64,000 nt of DNA from an uncultured Bacteroides sp. (lineage in GTDB: Bacteria > Bacteroidota > Bacteroidia > Bacteroidales > Bacteroidaceae): NCBI GenBank assembly GCA_900544675.1, contig UQVZ01000021.1:4951-68950 (forward strand), in the 5' to 3' direction. The notes beneath the pieces were generated by a model, which saw only the letters and a program-made list of their open reading frames with translations, was not told the origin of the DNA and searched no databases. The position numbers and the translations under genes were made by a program. Of this stretch, positions 24,124-31,870 are shown piece by piece (the stretch's first letter is position 1; each line of letters starts with the position of its first letter).

Positions 24124-25182
24124 TTATTGCATCAATCCATCCTCAATAAAGAAAATGACTTCATTCAATCTTTTTTTGTTGTTTTCTTCGTCTTTAAAAA
24201 CAGCTGGTATGTTTAACACTTTATCCTGAATCAGATTATCCATTAAATACCACATAACCTCGTGATACAAAATCACCATTGCAGTATTTTCATCATTTAT
24301 ATCATATTTGGTTGCGATATTGCCACAGTTGTCTTTAAGTTCTGACGATATGGAATTAACAAGCTTATCAATAATTTGATGAAAACTATCTTGCTGTTTT
24401 TTTATGATAGGAAATAGAATATCTCCGTTTGGGTTTGTCAAGCCGTATGGTATGAGTTTAGAGATAAGTTGCGGATTGTTTATTTTCCCATATTTAGATA
24501 TTTCATCAGCGCTATCATCCATCGTTTTACTGCTTGGCGAAACCTCACTGTTGAGATAGGTTAATATCAAATTCATATCACCGAAACCATTTGTACCGAA
24601 TTTAAGGTCTTTGCGTGGCTCATATAAAACCCAGTAACAACCGCTCCAACCAGCATGGTTGTTTATATCATCAAATAAAACAAGCTTTGTCCACATCCTA
24701 CCGTCCAAAAGATAAGAAAAGACCAATGAAAGTGCATTGTTTTCAAATCCCATTTCCTTGATTGTATGTACAAGAGAGACAAAATCATTCTTAGTTTTTG
24801 AATACATAGATGCCGCAATTTCCTTACTGACATTTCTTAAAGAGGTAGTCTGTTCTTTATCGAGAATAGGAATAGTGCATTTCCATTTTCCATTTGTTTT
24901 ATTAATCAGCCCTCCTACTTCCAACAATAATAATTGGCTATCAGAACATTTTATCCCCATATCAAGAAGTTCACTTTGGGTATGTGGAGTACGTAAATTA
25001 TACATTATTTCCCAATTATTATCAGTAAGAACATAATCTTCTGGTTGATGTCCACTCACAGCAACGAATTGGGTAGCTTCCCACTCTTTATAAGGGCGAA
25101 CATCAGTTTGAGCTTTAATAGTCGAAAAAGCACATGATAGAAATAAGGAAATAAAAATAGAAAATATTAATTTATTAGTCAT
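24124..25182 (-). CDS. Exported protein of unknown function occupying a gutted receptor gene
   Basis: 352 aa. The N-terminus is a signal sequence (KLIFSIFISLFLSCAFSTIKA-Q); Cys17 might instead be a lipobox, but the site is poor. No membrane helix, repeat or known enzyme motif is seen. Residues ~60-115 (HTQSELLDMGIKCSDSQLLL then GGLINKTNGKWKC) have a winged-helix-like pattern, offered only as an impression. The gene is clearly more AT-rich than neighbouring genes. It begins 18 bp after the stop of the receptor's 5' remnant and ends 27 bp before the 3' remnant. It should therefore be transcribed from the receptor's promoter under the neighbouring membrane regulator. Confidence 0.75.
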   Translation of the reverse strand: MTNKLIFSIFISLFLSCAFSTIKAQTDVRPYKEWEATQFVAVSGHQPEDYVLTDNNWEIMYNLRTPHTQSELLDMGIKCSDSQLLLLEVGGLINKTNGKWKCTIPILDKEQTTSLRNVSKEIAASMYSKTKNDFVSLVHTIKEMGFENNALSLVFSYLLDGRMWTKLVLFDDINNHAGWSGCYWVLYEPRKDLKFGTNGFGDMNLILTYLNSEVSPSSKTMDDSADEISKYGKINNPQLISKLIPYGLTNPNGDILFPIIKKQQDSFHQIIDKLVNSISSELKDNCGNIATKYDINDENTAMVILYHEVMWYLMDNLIQDKVLNIPAVFKDEENNKKRLNEVIFFIEDGLMQ

Positions 25183-25200
25183 AAGAATATTAATTTATAA

Positions 25201-25317
25201 TTATATATTATTTAAGTTGTTTTCATCAATCAGCTTTCCGCTAACTGTCTGTGCGGACAAACTGACAGGTAGTATGATTCCTGTCAGCACAAACAAAAAT
25301 ACTTTAATAAATCTCAT
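25201..25317 (-). pseudogene. 5' remnant of the receptor gene: signal peptide plus 12 homologous codons
   Basis: Begins MRFIKVFLFVLTGIILPVSL, then SAQTVSGKLIDENN, which aligns with the intact receptor's start (LSAQTVSGKLIDENN). Homology stops abruptly after DENN (about base 25216); LNNI and a stop follow. The promoter, operator and signal peptide are intact, so a 38-aa secreted peptide could still be made. Confidence 0.88.
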
Positions 25318-25358
25318 TGTATATTACTCTTATTGTTTACGATTATCTATTCCGACCA

Positions 25359-25366
25359 CAAAGTTA
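25359..25366 (-). promoter_or_regulatory. -7 box of the gutted receptor / cargo unit
   Basis: TAACTTTG on the minus strand, 41 bp before ATG 25317. The palindrome begins 23 bp upstream, as at the intact receptor. Confidence 0.75.
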
Positions 25367-25388
25367 GTATATACAAATTTTAAGTGTA

Positions 25389-25410
25389 TAAAAAGTATAT
25401 CTACATTTTA
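25389..25410 (-). promoter_or_regulatory. Operator-like palindrome at the gutted receptor promoter
   Basis: TAAAAAGTA-tatc-TACATTTTA on the plus strand: 9-bp arms with one mismatch, 4-bp centre. Same layout and position as 29889-29910. Predicted binding site of the adjacent HTH regulator. A further CTACATTTT copy lies at 25481. Confidence 0.7.
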
Positions 25411-25495
25411 ATCTGAATAAAATCTATGTATTATATTAATATACAATGGTTTATCATACGTTTTACGCCAACACCAAAATCTACATTTTCATTTT

Positions 25496-27352
25496 TCAGA
25501 ACTCTGCCACCCATCTGTCGAGTGTCATTTCATCCGGAAGACCGTCTTGCAGAGTATCGCTCAAATGCTTCTTCAGGCGGAACTTTTTCTGAGATATAGA
25601 AGTCGTATTCACCCCGAAGATCTCCGACATCTGTGCGTTGTTGAAACGTAGTTTTATCAGCATACAGAGGTGTAGCTCCTGCTTCGTAAGAGTTGGGCAT
25701 ACACCCAGAAGGCGGCTCACGAAATTGCTGTATGTACTTTCACACATTTGTTCCAGAGTCTCCCATTCACCGGCCTCCAGAACACGGCATTTTTCTCTCA
25801 GTTCCTTCACCAGTCTGTCGTTGTCCACCAAATAGTCGGTAAGCACACGTTCCCTCTGCTTCAGGTAGAGATTTTCTTCCGATAGGTTGCGGAACTTATC
25901 TGCCTCCCGTCTGGCCTTATCCAGTTTGGAAGAATAGTCGTTAATATGATGTTGAAGAGAGTTTATCTTCTCAGACAGCCTGCTGTTCTCAATCTGAAGG
26001 CTGTCTATCTGTTCACGGTATTCATGCAGTTCTTCAGAGTTCATTTCCTGACCGGACAGCTGTTCCTTCAGTTCCTCCATGTAGCGGTTGTTCTGCATGA
26101 GCTGTGTCTCGTATTCGTGCAGTTGAAGCATATACTCCTGTAGCTGTTCCGACTGTTTGCGGATGGTGGTTTCCTTTCTCACAAGCCGTTTCTGATAGAG
26201 GTAAGCTACGACAGCTATAACCACTATCAGGCATATTGTGATGATGAACATCATACGCTGTGCATCCGCCTTCTCCAGCTTCAGACGCTGTTGCTCGGTG
26301 ATGAGTTTCTGGTGGTCGTACTTCTCCTTGTAGGCGATGATTTCCTTGCCTTTGTCTAAGGACATAACAGAATCGGTATAGAAAAGAAGTGAATCACAAA
26401 ACTCTTTCATGTACATATTAAATTCTGAATCACAAGATAACTGATACAACGTTTTATAAGCAGAACGTTTCGTATATACATTATCGCTTCTTAATGATTT
26501 TTTTAAATAATAAAAAGCTGAATCTGTCTTAGACAGACATAAATATATTTGTCCTCGCAACAAATAGGTTTGAGAAGAAGGTTGTAATGTTTGTACCACC
26601 TCAAGAGATTCATAAAATCTTTTTTGAACAATATAAACCAAAGCCAATTCTTGCTGTACTACAGCATAAAAATTGTTATTCTTTAATTCTAAAGCCAGTT
26701 CTGCACTTTGTTCATATACTTGTTCAGCTTTGTTCAGATTATTCAATAAGCAATAACATCTTGCTAAATATTGTAAAGAAACCATCTGATAGCGCAAATT
26801 CGAATCCTTAACAGAATAATTATATGCACTTTGACAAGCATCAAACGCATACTCAATAAGATTACGATATAAATATATTCTTCCTAATCCTGACATAACC
26901 AGATAGCCCAATTTATAATCATCGGTCTTCTCCATTTCAGTCTTGGCCTCTAAATAAAATCTGATAGACTCCTCAACATTACCAAGATTATAATTCACGC
27001 CTCCCACATATAAAGCCGACATTGCCTTTCTGCGGGCATTATCTGTAGGTTTGTAATAATCGTATGCTATTCTCACAAGGGAATCAGAAGGGATTTTCAT
27101 CACCTGTTTGTACTGCGCCTGCGTCATCAACAGACACCACAGCGCATGGTTCTCCTTATCCCTGCGTGCTGAAGGCATCGGCATAGCTTCCAGTATGTGC
27201 AGGGCACTGTCGGGATGGTCGAACATTACGGATTCAGCATGAACCAGTTCAGGAAGCGGTGTTCTCTCCTTCCCGCCTCCGCTGCATTGGATATTCAATA
27301 GGGCTGTACAAGCAATCAGGATGTACAGTATATAGTGGGTGATGTTTCTCAT
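25496..27352 (-). CDS. Membrane-spanning TPR / coiled-coil / HTH regulator (downstream module)
   Basis: 618 aa. N-terminal hydrophobic signal or anchor (HYILYILIACTALLNIQC; the lipobox is poor), then TPR-like helical repeats over ~45-330. A membrane helix follows (FIITICLIVVIAVVAYLY, ~370-387), then a long coiled coil (~395-525). The C-terminus is LuxR-like HTH: LTKQELHLCMLIKLRFNNAQ then MSEIFGVNTTSISQKKFRLK. The TPR part should face the periplasm and the HTH the cytoplasm, making a one-component transmembrane regulator. Start ATG 27352 is used because a longer reading crosses the -7 box. It is a paralogue of 31854-29995: near-identical over the first ~105 residues and around the membrane helix, diverged in the TPR and HTH parts. 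Its receptor partner is gutted. Confidence 0.85.
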   Translation of the reverse strand: MRNITHYILYILIACTALLNIQCSGGGKERTPLPELVHAESVMFDHPDSALHILEAMPMPSARRDKENHALWCLLMTQAQYKQVMKIPSDSLVRIAYDYYKPTDNARRKAMSALYVGGVNYNLGNVEESIRFYLEAKTEMEKTDDYKLGYLVMSGLGRIYLYRNLIEYAFDACQSAYNYSVKDSNLRYQMVSLQYLARCYCLLNNLNKAEQVYEQSAELALELKNNNFYAVVQQELALVYIVQKRFYESLEVVQTLQPSSQTYLLRGQIYLCLSKTDSAFYYLKKSLRSDNVYTKRSAYKTLYQLSCDSEFNMYMKEFCDSLLFYTDSVMSLDKGKEIIAYKEKYDHQKLITEQQRLKLEKADAQRMMFIITICLIVVIAVVAYLYQKRLVRKETTIRKQSEQLQEYMLQLHEYETQLMQNNRYMEELKEQLSGQEMNSEELHEYREQIDSLQIENSRLSEKINSLQHHINDYSSKLDKARREADKFRNLSEENLYLKQRERVLTDYLVDNDRLVKELREKCRVLEAGEWETLEQMCESTYSNFVSRLLGVCPTLTKQELHLCMLIKLRFNNAQMSEIFGVNTTSISQKKFRLKKHLSDTLQDGLPDEMTLDRWVAEF

Positions 27353-27368
27353 TTTACGAATTTTGCCG

Positions 27369-27376
27369 CAAAAATA
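27369..27376 (-). promoter_or_regulatory. -7 box of the downstream regulator, with operator core nearby
   Basis: TATTTTTG on the minus strand, 17 bp before ATG 27352. AAAGTATATCT at 27401-27411 matches the core of the gutted receptor operator and begins 25 bp from the box (26 bp there), suggesting autoregulation. Confidence 0.65.
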
Positions 27377-27425
27377 AGAAATATCATGCATTTTTCTATT
27401 AAAGTATATCTGTTGTTAAAGAAAA

Positions 27426-27451
27426 AGGCAGCCTTAATAATTAAAGCTGCC
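27426..27451 (-). terminator. Terminator of the intact receptor gene
   Basis: GGCAGC/GCTGCC stem (27427-27432 with 27446-27451), followed on the minus strand by TTTTTC. It separates the receptor from the next regulator. Confidence 0.8.
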
Positions 27452-27494
27452 CTTATCTTTTATAGAAAATCTATAACAATTATACAATGTAGAT

Positions 27495-29822
27495 TTACAT
27501 ACGGCTCTTCTGGCTCTCTCCGGCTCCCGTCCCCTTGTACTTGCTCTTGGCAGTATTGAACTTGTAGCGGATGGTCATACTTATGCTCCGTCGTGTTTCC
27601 TGATCCATAGTCAGCAGTTGGCTGCCGCTATACAGGGTTACTTTGGCTTGGCTTGAATTGAACAGGTCGTTGGCTTGGAGGCGGAAACTCAGCCGGTCGT
27701 TGAAGAAACCTTTGTAGAGGCTTACGTTTGCATACCAGCAACCTTCGGTAACGTAGCCGTTCTCGTTATGTCCGGACGTGTCGGCTCCCAAATTCACGTC
27801 GAGCAGAAAACCTTTCGGCAGTTGGAAGCTGTTGTTCCAGATGAAATTTACCAGCGGGTGATTGAAGTTGGTCTGTCCGTCGGGCGTGTCCACCTTGTAC
27901 CATTGCTGGAGGAATAATACTGTCCATTGAGGCGACCAGATGCCGATGGTCGGCGAAAGGGTCAGCGTGGTATAGAGCTTGTCGGAATCATAGCGGTTGT
28001 AATAGCTGAGCAGGGAAATGGTCGGGTCCTGTTCCGAATAGCTCCGGCAGAGTTGTACGATGGCATCGCTTCCGTGGATGTAACGGGTGTTGAAGTAAAT
28101 CCATTTGTAAGAAGCGCTTAGGGAAACCCGATTGATGAGCGAAGGCTGCAAGAGCGGATTTCCGCCCTCGTACGTGTAACGGTTGATGTAGGTGGTGTTG
28201 CTCCGCAGCATCCAGTAGATGGGGCGGTAGATGCTTCCCGTATAGTTGAGCTGCAACTGTGCCTTGCCCACCGGAAGGGAAAGCGAAACCGACGGGAATA
28301 CATTGTCGTAAGTACGGCTTTGTGCATCGATGCGCTTTCCGTCTTCAAAATAGTCGGAGGTCAGGTGTTCGTAGCGTATCCCCGCTTGAGCTTGCAGTTT
28401 CCCGAAGTTACGGGTGTATTCGGCAAATACAGAAACATTGTTTTCCCGGATATTGCTTTGGTCGTTCGCAAGGATTCCTTCTTCGTTCCAATAATAATTT
28501 TCCCGGTTGGTGTAGGTGTATTCGCTTCCTATCAGCAGATTCCCTTTCCATAGCGGATGCACAGCTGTCAGTTTCACGGCATACAGCGTATTCTTGTCCC
28601 GGCTCAGGCTGGTGACGGGTTGTTCCGTCCGTGTGCCGTCTGCCGAAACGGTGGTTTCCATCGTTTCCTGCGGTGTCTTGCCTTCCATCCAAAGGCCGTC
28701 GGCGTTGAGGTCGATGTTCCAGTCGCCTGCCTGTCCGCTATAATAAGCATTCAAGGTGTGTGCGGTATTCGTGTTTCCCTGCCAGCCGCTATTGCAACCT
28801 TGTTCGTAGAAGGCATCGTCTTGAAACACGTCCGTCTGCATCTGTAGTTGGCTGTCCAAGCGGGGAGTGCGGTCGAAATCATAACGTATGCCTATGGAAT
28901 GGTTTTCGTTGAATTGGTAGTTGGCAGACAGCATGGCGGATAAGTTCTGCGAATGAATGGAATTGGTCAGCCACGAGTCTTGCTTCCAGACCTTATCGAG
29001 AAAGGTTTCTTGATAAACGCCCTTGTTGTCCTCGCTTTTTTTGTCCTTGCCGAAAAGCATGCCTGAGAGGTCGAATCCGCCTTTGCGGTAGTTGAAGTTG
29101 AACTGGTCGAGCACACTCCAGTCGTAGCGGTATTCCGTGTAGAAACGGTTGTTGAATCCGAAGCCCTCCCCTTGTGGCTTTTTTGTCCGGATGCGTATCA
29201 CGGCATTTACCGTGGCATCATAGCGCGAGCCGGGATTGTTCACCACTTCTACGCTCTTGATGTTGTCGGATGACAACTGGCTGAGTTCTGACTGGTCCCG
29301 CACCTTGCGTCCGTTGATGTAGATTTCAGGGGTACCAGCTCCGAATACGTTGACGCTTCCGTCTTTGGCAGATACGCCGGGAATCTTATTAAGCAAATCC
29401 TCTCCGGTTCCCGCTTTTTCGAGGATACTGCCTTGCACCGTTGTTACCATCGCATCTCCTTTCAGCCGCATCTTGGGCAAGTCGGCTTTCACCACCACTT
29501 CCCCCAGCATTTGTGCGTTGGGCAGAAGTTGCAGGGTGCCCAGCTCCGCTTGTTCTACCTTATTATATAGGGTGACATAGCCGATGGAAGATACCCGGAG
29601 CAACAGATTGGGTTGCTTGACGGGCAGGGTAAATGTTCCGTCTTCACCGCTGACCATTCCCGTGACAAATGCTGAATCGGGAAGGGAGAGCAACACCACG
29701 TTGGCATACGGCATCGGTTGGTTGTTTTCGTCAATCAGTTTTCCGCTTACGGTTTGTGCGGACAGGCAGACAGGCAAAAGGATGCCTGCCAGCACGGACA
29801 GGAATGTTCTCATCATTTTCAT
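27495..29822 (-). CDS. TonB-receptor-like outer-membrane beta-barrel protein, intact copy
   Basis: 775 aa. Signal peptide (LSVLAGILLPVCLSA-Q), then a carboxypeptidase-regulatory-like beta-sandwich (TVSGKLIDENNQPMPYANV, ~20-105). The plug domain follows (GTGEDLLNKIPGVSAKDGSV, INGRKVRD and IKSVEVVNNPGSRYDA, ~115-215), then a barrel of the OMP_b-brl_3 kind ending in ISMTIRYKFNTAKSKYKG plus a short tail. No SusD gene accompanies it, so it is not an ordinary Sus pair. ATG 29822 is preferred, with 29816 or 29813 as alternatives; a longer reading enters the -7 box. Its regulator, palindrome and terminator are all in place. The ligand is unknown. Confidence 0.9.
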   Translation of the reverse strand: MKMMRTFLSVLAGILLPVCLSAQTVSGKLIDENNQPMPYANVVLLSLPDSAFVTGMVSGEDGTFTLPVKQPNLLLRVSSIGYVTLYNKVEQAELGTLQLLPNAQMLGEVVVKADLPKMRLKGDAMVTTVQGSILEKAGTGEDLLNKIPGVSAKDGSVNVFGAGTPEIYINGRKVRDQSELSQLSSDNIKSVEVVNNPGSRYDATVNAVIRIRTKKPQGEGFGFNNRFYTEYRYDWSVLDQFNFNYRKGGFDLSGMLFGKDKKSEDNKGVYQETFLDKVWKQDSWLTNSIHSQNLSAMLSANYQFNENHSIGIRYDFDRTPRLDSQLQMQTDVFQDDAFYEQGCNSGWQGNTNTAHTLNAYYSGQAGDWNIDLNADGLWMEGKTPQETMETTVSADGTRTEQPVTSLSRDKNTLYAVKLTAVHPLWKGNLLIGSEYTYTNRENYYWNEEGILANDQSNIRENNVSVFAEYTRNFGKLQAQAGIRYEHLTSDYFEDGKRIDAQSRTYDNVFPSVSLSLPVGKAQLQLNYTGSIYRPIYWMLRSNTTYINRYTYEGGNPLLQPSLINRVSLSASYKWIYFNTRYIHGSDAIVQLCRSYSEQDPTISLLSYYNRYDSDKLYTTLTLSPTIGIWSPQWTVLFLQQWYKVDTPDGQTNFNHPLVNFIWNNSFQLPKGFLLDVNLGADTSGHNENGYVTEGCWYANVSLYKGFFNDRLSFRLQANDLFNSSQAKVTLYSGSQLLTMDQETRRSISMTIRYKFNTAKSKYKGTGAGESQKSRM

Positions 29823-29858
29823 CTTATAATAGTTTTCAGTTTTTCTATTCCGATGCCG

Positions 29859-29866
29859 CAAAATTA
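29859..29866 (-). promoter_or_regulatory. -7 box of the intact receptor gene
   Basis: TAATTTTG on the minus strand, 36 bp before ATG 29822; the operator palindrome starts 23 bp upstream. No good -33 element is seen, as expected of an activator-dependent promoter. Confidence 0.75.
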
Positions 29867-29888
29867 GGCACTTTCCCGTTAAGACCGA

Positions 29889-29910
29889 TGAAATGTATCT
29901 CTACATTTCA
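29889..29910 (-). promoter_or_regulatory. Operator palindrome at the intact receptor promoter
   Basis: TGAAATGTA-tctc-TACATTTCA: perfect 9-bp arms with a 4-bp centre. Its middle lies roughly 46 bp before the expected transcript start, a usual place for an activator. A one-armed copy (GTATCTCTACATTT) is at 29974-29987, just after the regulator gene. Confidence 0.75.
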
Positions 29911-29994
29911 TTCGGATGAAAACCTGATTATATCGTTATGAATCAGATGATTAAAGCGGATTATCAGAAAACCGTATCTCTACATTTGCCTGTA

Positions 29995-31854
29995 TCAGCA
30001 TTCTGCCAGCCATCTGTCGAGCGTCATATCTTCGGTAAGATTGTCCTTCAGCGAATCGCCCAAATGCTTCTTCAGGCGGAATTTCTTTTGTGATACCGAG
30101 GAGACGCTTACCCCGAATATCTCTGCCATCTGCGTGTTGGTGAATCGGAGCCGTATCAGTATGCACAGATGCAGTTCCTGCCCGGTCAGTGTAGGACAGA
30201 TATCCTGCAGGCGGCTTACGAATTTGCCGTATGCGTTCTCGCACATTTCTTCCAAGGCTTTCCATTCTTCATCGTTCAGCGTGCGGGTTTTCTTTTTCAG
30301 CTCCTTCACCAGCCTGTGGTTGTCCGTCACATAGTCGGCCAGCCTACGTTCTCTTTGTTTCAGTTGCAGGTTCTCTTCCGAGAGGTTGCGGAACTTCTCC
30401 GTCTCCCTGCGTATATTGTCCAGCCTGGAGGTATATTCGGCGATATGCCGCTGCAGGGTGCCAATCTTTTCGGAAAGCCTGCCGTTCTCCGTCTGCAGGC
30501 TGTCTATCTGCTCACGGTAGGCATGTATCTCCTCCGCATTTTCTTCCTGCCCCGAAAGTTGCTCCTTCAGTTCCTCCATGTAGCGGTTGTTCTGCATGAG
30601 CCTTGTCTCGTATTCGTGCAGTTGAAGCATGTATTCCTGCAGCTGTTCCGACTGTTTGCGGATGGTGGTTTCCTTTCTCACAAGCCGTTTCTGATAGAGG
30701 TAAGCTACGACAGCTATAACCACTATCAGGCATATTGTGATGATGAACATCATACGCTGTGCATCCGCCTTCTCCAGCTTCAGACGCTGTTGCTCGGTGA
30801 TGAGTTTCTGGTGGTCGTACTTCTCCTTGTAGGCGATGATTTCCTTGCCTTTATCTAAGGACATAACAGAGTCGGTATAGAAAAGAAGTGAATCGCAATA
30901 GGTTTTCAGGAATTTACGGTATTTGGGAGTATCCCCCAATTTATATAGAATTCTATATGCATCTTTTTTTGTATAAACATTATCCGTATTTAATAATGCC
31001 TTATTCAAATAATAATAAGCAGAATCATATTGGTTCAAACGGAAATAATTTGTTCCCACTAAAAGCAACGGATAGAATTTTTTAGGAAATGATTTCACCA
31101 AATCCTGGGATTTTTGTGCTTCACCGCTATTAGTATATACCAAAGCTAATTCTGACTGTATTTGGTAATAGTAACCAGTAGAGCCAAACTCCAATGCTAT
31201 TTCACTGCATTTCTGATAGATTTCTATAGCCTTAGGCAATTCATCAGCAATACAATGGCATCTGGCTAAAAATTTTAAAGAAGCCATTTGATAACGCTTG
31301 TTGGAATCCTTTACGGCATAATCATAAGCCCTAGTGCAGGCATCCAATGCATAATCTGCCAGGCTACGAAAAAGATAAAGATCACCTAAAGATGACATTA
31401 TCAGAAATCCGGTCTTATAATCATCCGTTTTTTCCACCTCTGTTTTACCTTCCAGATAATACTGTATGGCTTCCTCTATATTACCAAGTTCGTAGTTTAT
31501 GTTTCCCATATAAAGTGCAGACATCGCCTTTCTACGGGCATTATTGGTAGACTTGTAATAATCGTATGCTATCCTCACAAGGGAATCAGAAGGGATTTTC
31601 ATCACCTGTTTGTACTGTGCCTGTGTCACAAGCAGACACCACAGCGCATGGTTCTCCTTATCCCTGCGTGCTGATGGCATCGGCATGGTCTCCAATATGT
31701 GCAGGGCACTGTCGGGATGGTCGAACATTACGGATTCAGCATGAACCAGTTCAGGAAGCGGTGTTCTCTCCTTCCCGCCTCCGCTGCATTGGATATTCAA
31801 TAGGGCTGTACAAGCAATCAGAATGTACAGTATATAGTGGGTTATCTTTCTCAT
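29995..31854 (-). CDS. Membrane-spanning TPR / coiled-coil / HTH regulator (upstream module)
   Basis: 619 aa with the same architecture as its paralogue. Signal or anchor at 1-23; TPR-like repeats ~40-335 (RRKAMSALYMGNINYELGNI, YQMASLKFLARCHCIADEL). Membrane helix at 368-388 (MMFIITICLIVVIAVVAYLY), coiled coil 395-525 and LuxR-like HTH ~555-597 (LTGQELHLCILIRLRFTNTQ, MAEIFGVSVSSVSQKKFRLK). It starts 16 bp after the VanZ stop, with no -7 box seen between, so it may ride on the VanZ transcript. The gene ends about 130 bp before the receptor -7 box. I infer that a periplasmic signal sensed by the TPR part alters HTH binding at the palindrome. Confidence 0.85.
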   Translation of the reverse strand: MRKITHYILYILIACTALLNIQCSGGGKERTPLPELVHAESVMFDHPDSALHILETMPMPSARRDKENHALWCLLVTQAQYKQVMKIPSDSLVRIAYDYYKSTNNARRKAMSALYMGNINYELGNIEEAIQYYLEGKTEVEKTDDYKTGFLIMSSLGDLYLFRSLADYALDACTRAYDYAVKDSNKRYQMASLKFLARCHCIADELPKAIEIYQKCSEIALEFGSTGYYYQIQSELALVYTNSGEAQKSQDLVKSFPKKFYPLLLVGTNYFRLNQYDSAYYYLNKALLNTDNVYTKKDAYRILYKLGDTPKYRKFLKTYCDSLLFYTDSVMSLDKGKEIIAYKEKYDHQKLITEQQRLKLEKADAQRMMFIITICLIVVIAVVAYLYQKRLVRKETTIRKQSEQLQEYMLQLHEYETRLMQNNRYMEELKEQLSGQEENAEEIHAYREQIDSLQTENGRLSEKIGTLQRHIAEYTSRLDNIRRETEKFRNLSEENLQLKQRERRLADYVTDNHRLVKELKKKTRTLNDEEWKALEEMCENAYGKFVSRLQDICPTLTGQELHLCILIRLRFTNTQMAEIFGVSVSSVSQKKFRLKKHLGDSLKDNLTEDMTLDRWLAEC

Positions 31855-31870
31855 TATTGGTGGGGTTTAT

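Noticed and set aside
25201..25317. 38-aa peptide as a real small gene
   Set aside because: It aligns with the receptor's signal peptide and first residues and breaks off suddenly, so it is better explained as a remnant, although it may still be translated.
27353..27391. Longer N-terminus of the downstream regulator
   Set aside because: It crosses the -7 box at 27369-27376, and the paralogue begins at the equivalent of ATG 27352.
24000..31854. Classical insertion sequence or transposon as cause of the module duplication
   Set aside because: No transposase, terminal inverted repeats or target duplications were found around either copy; the borders follow gene ends instead.
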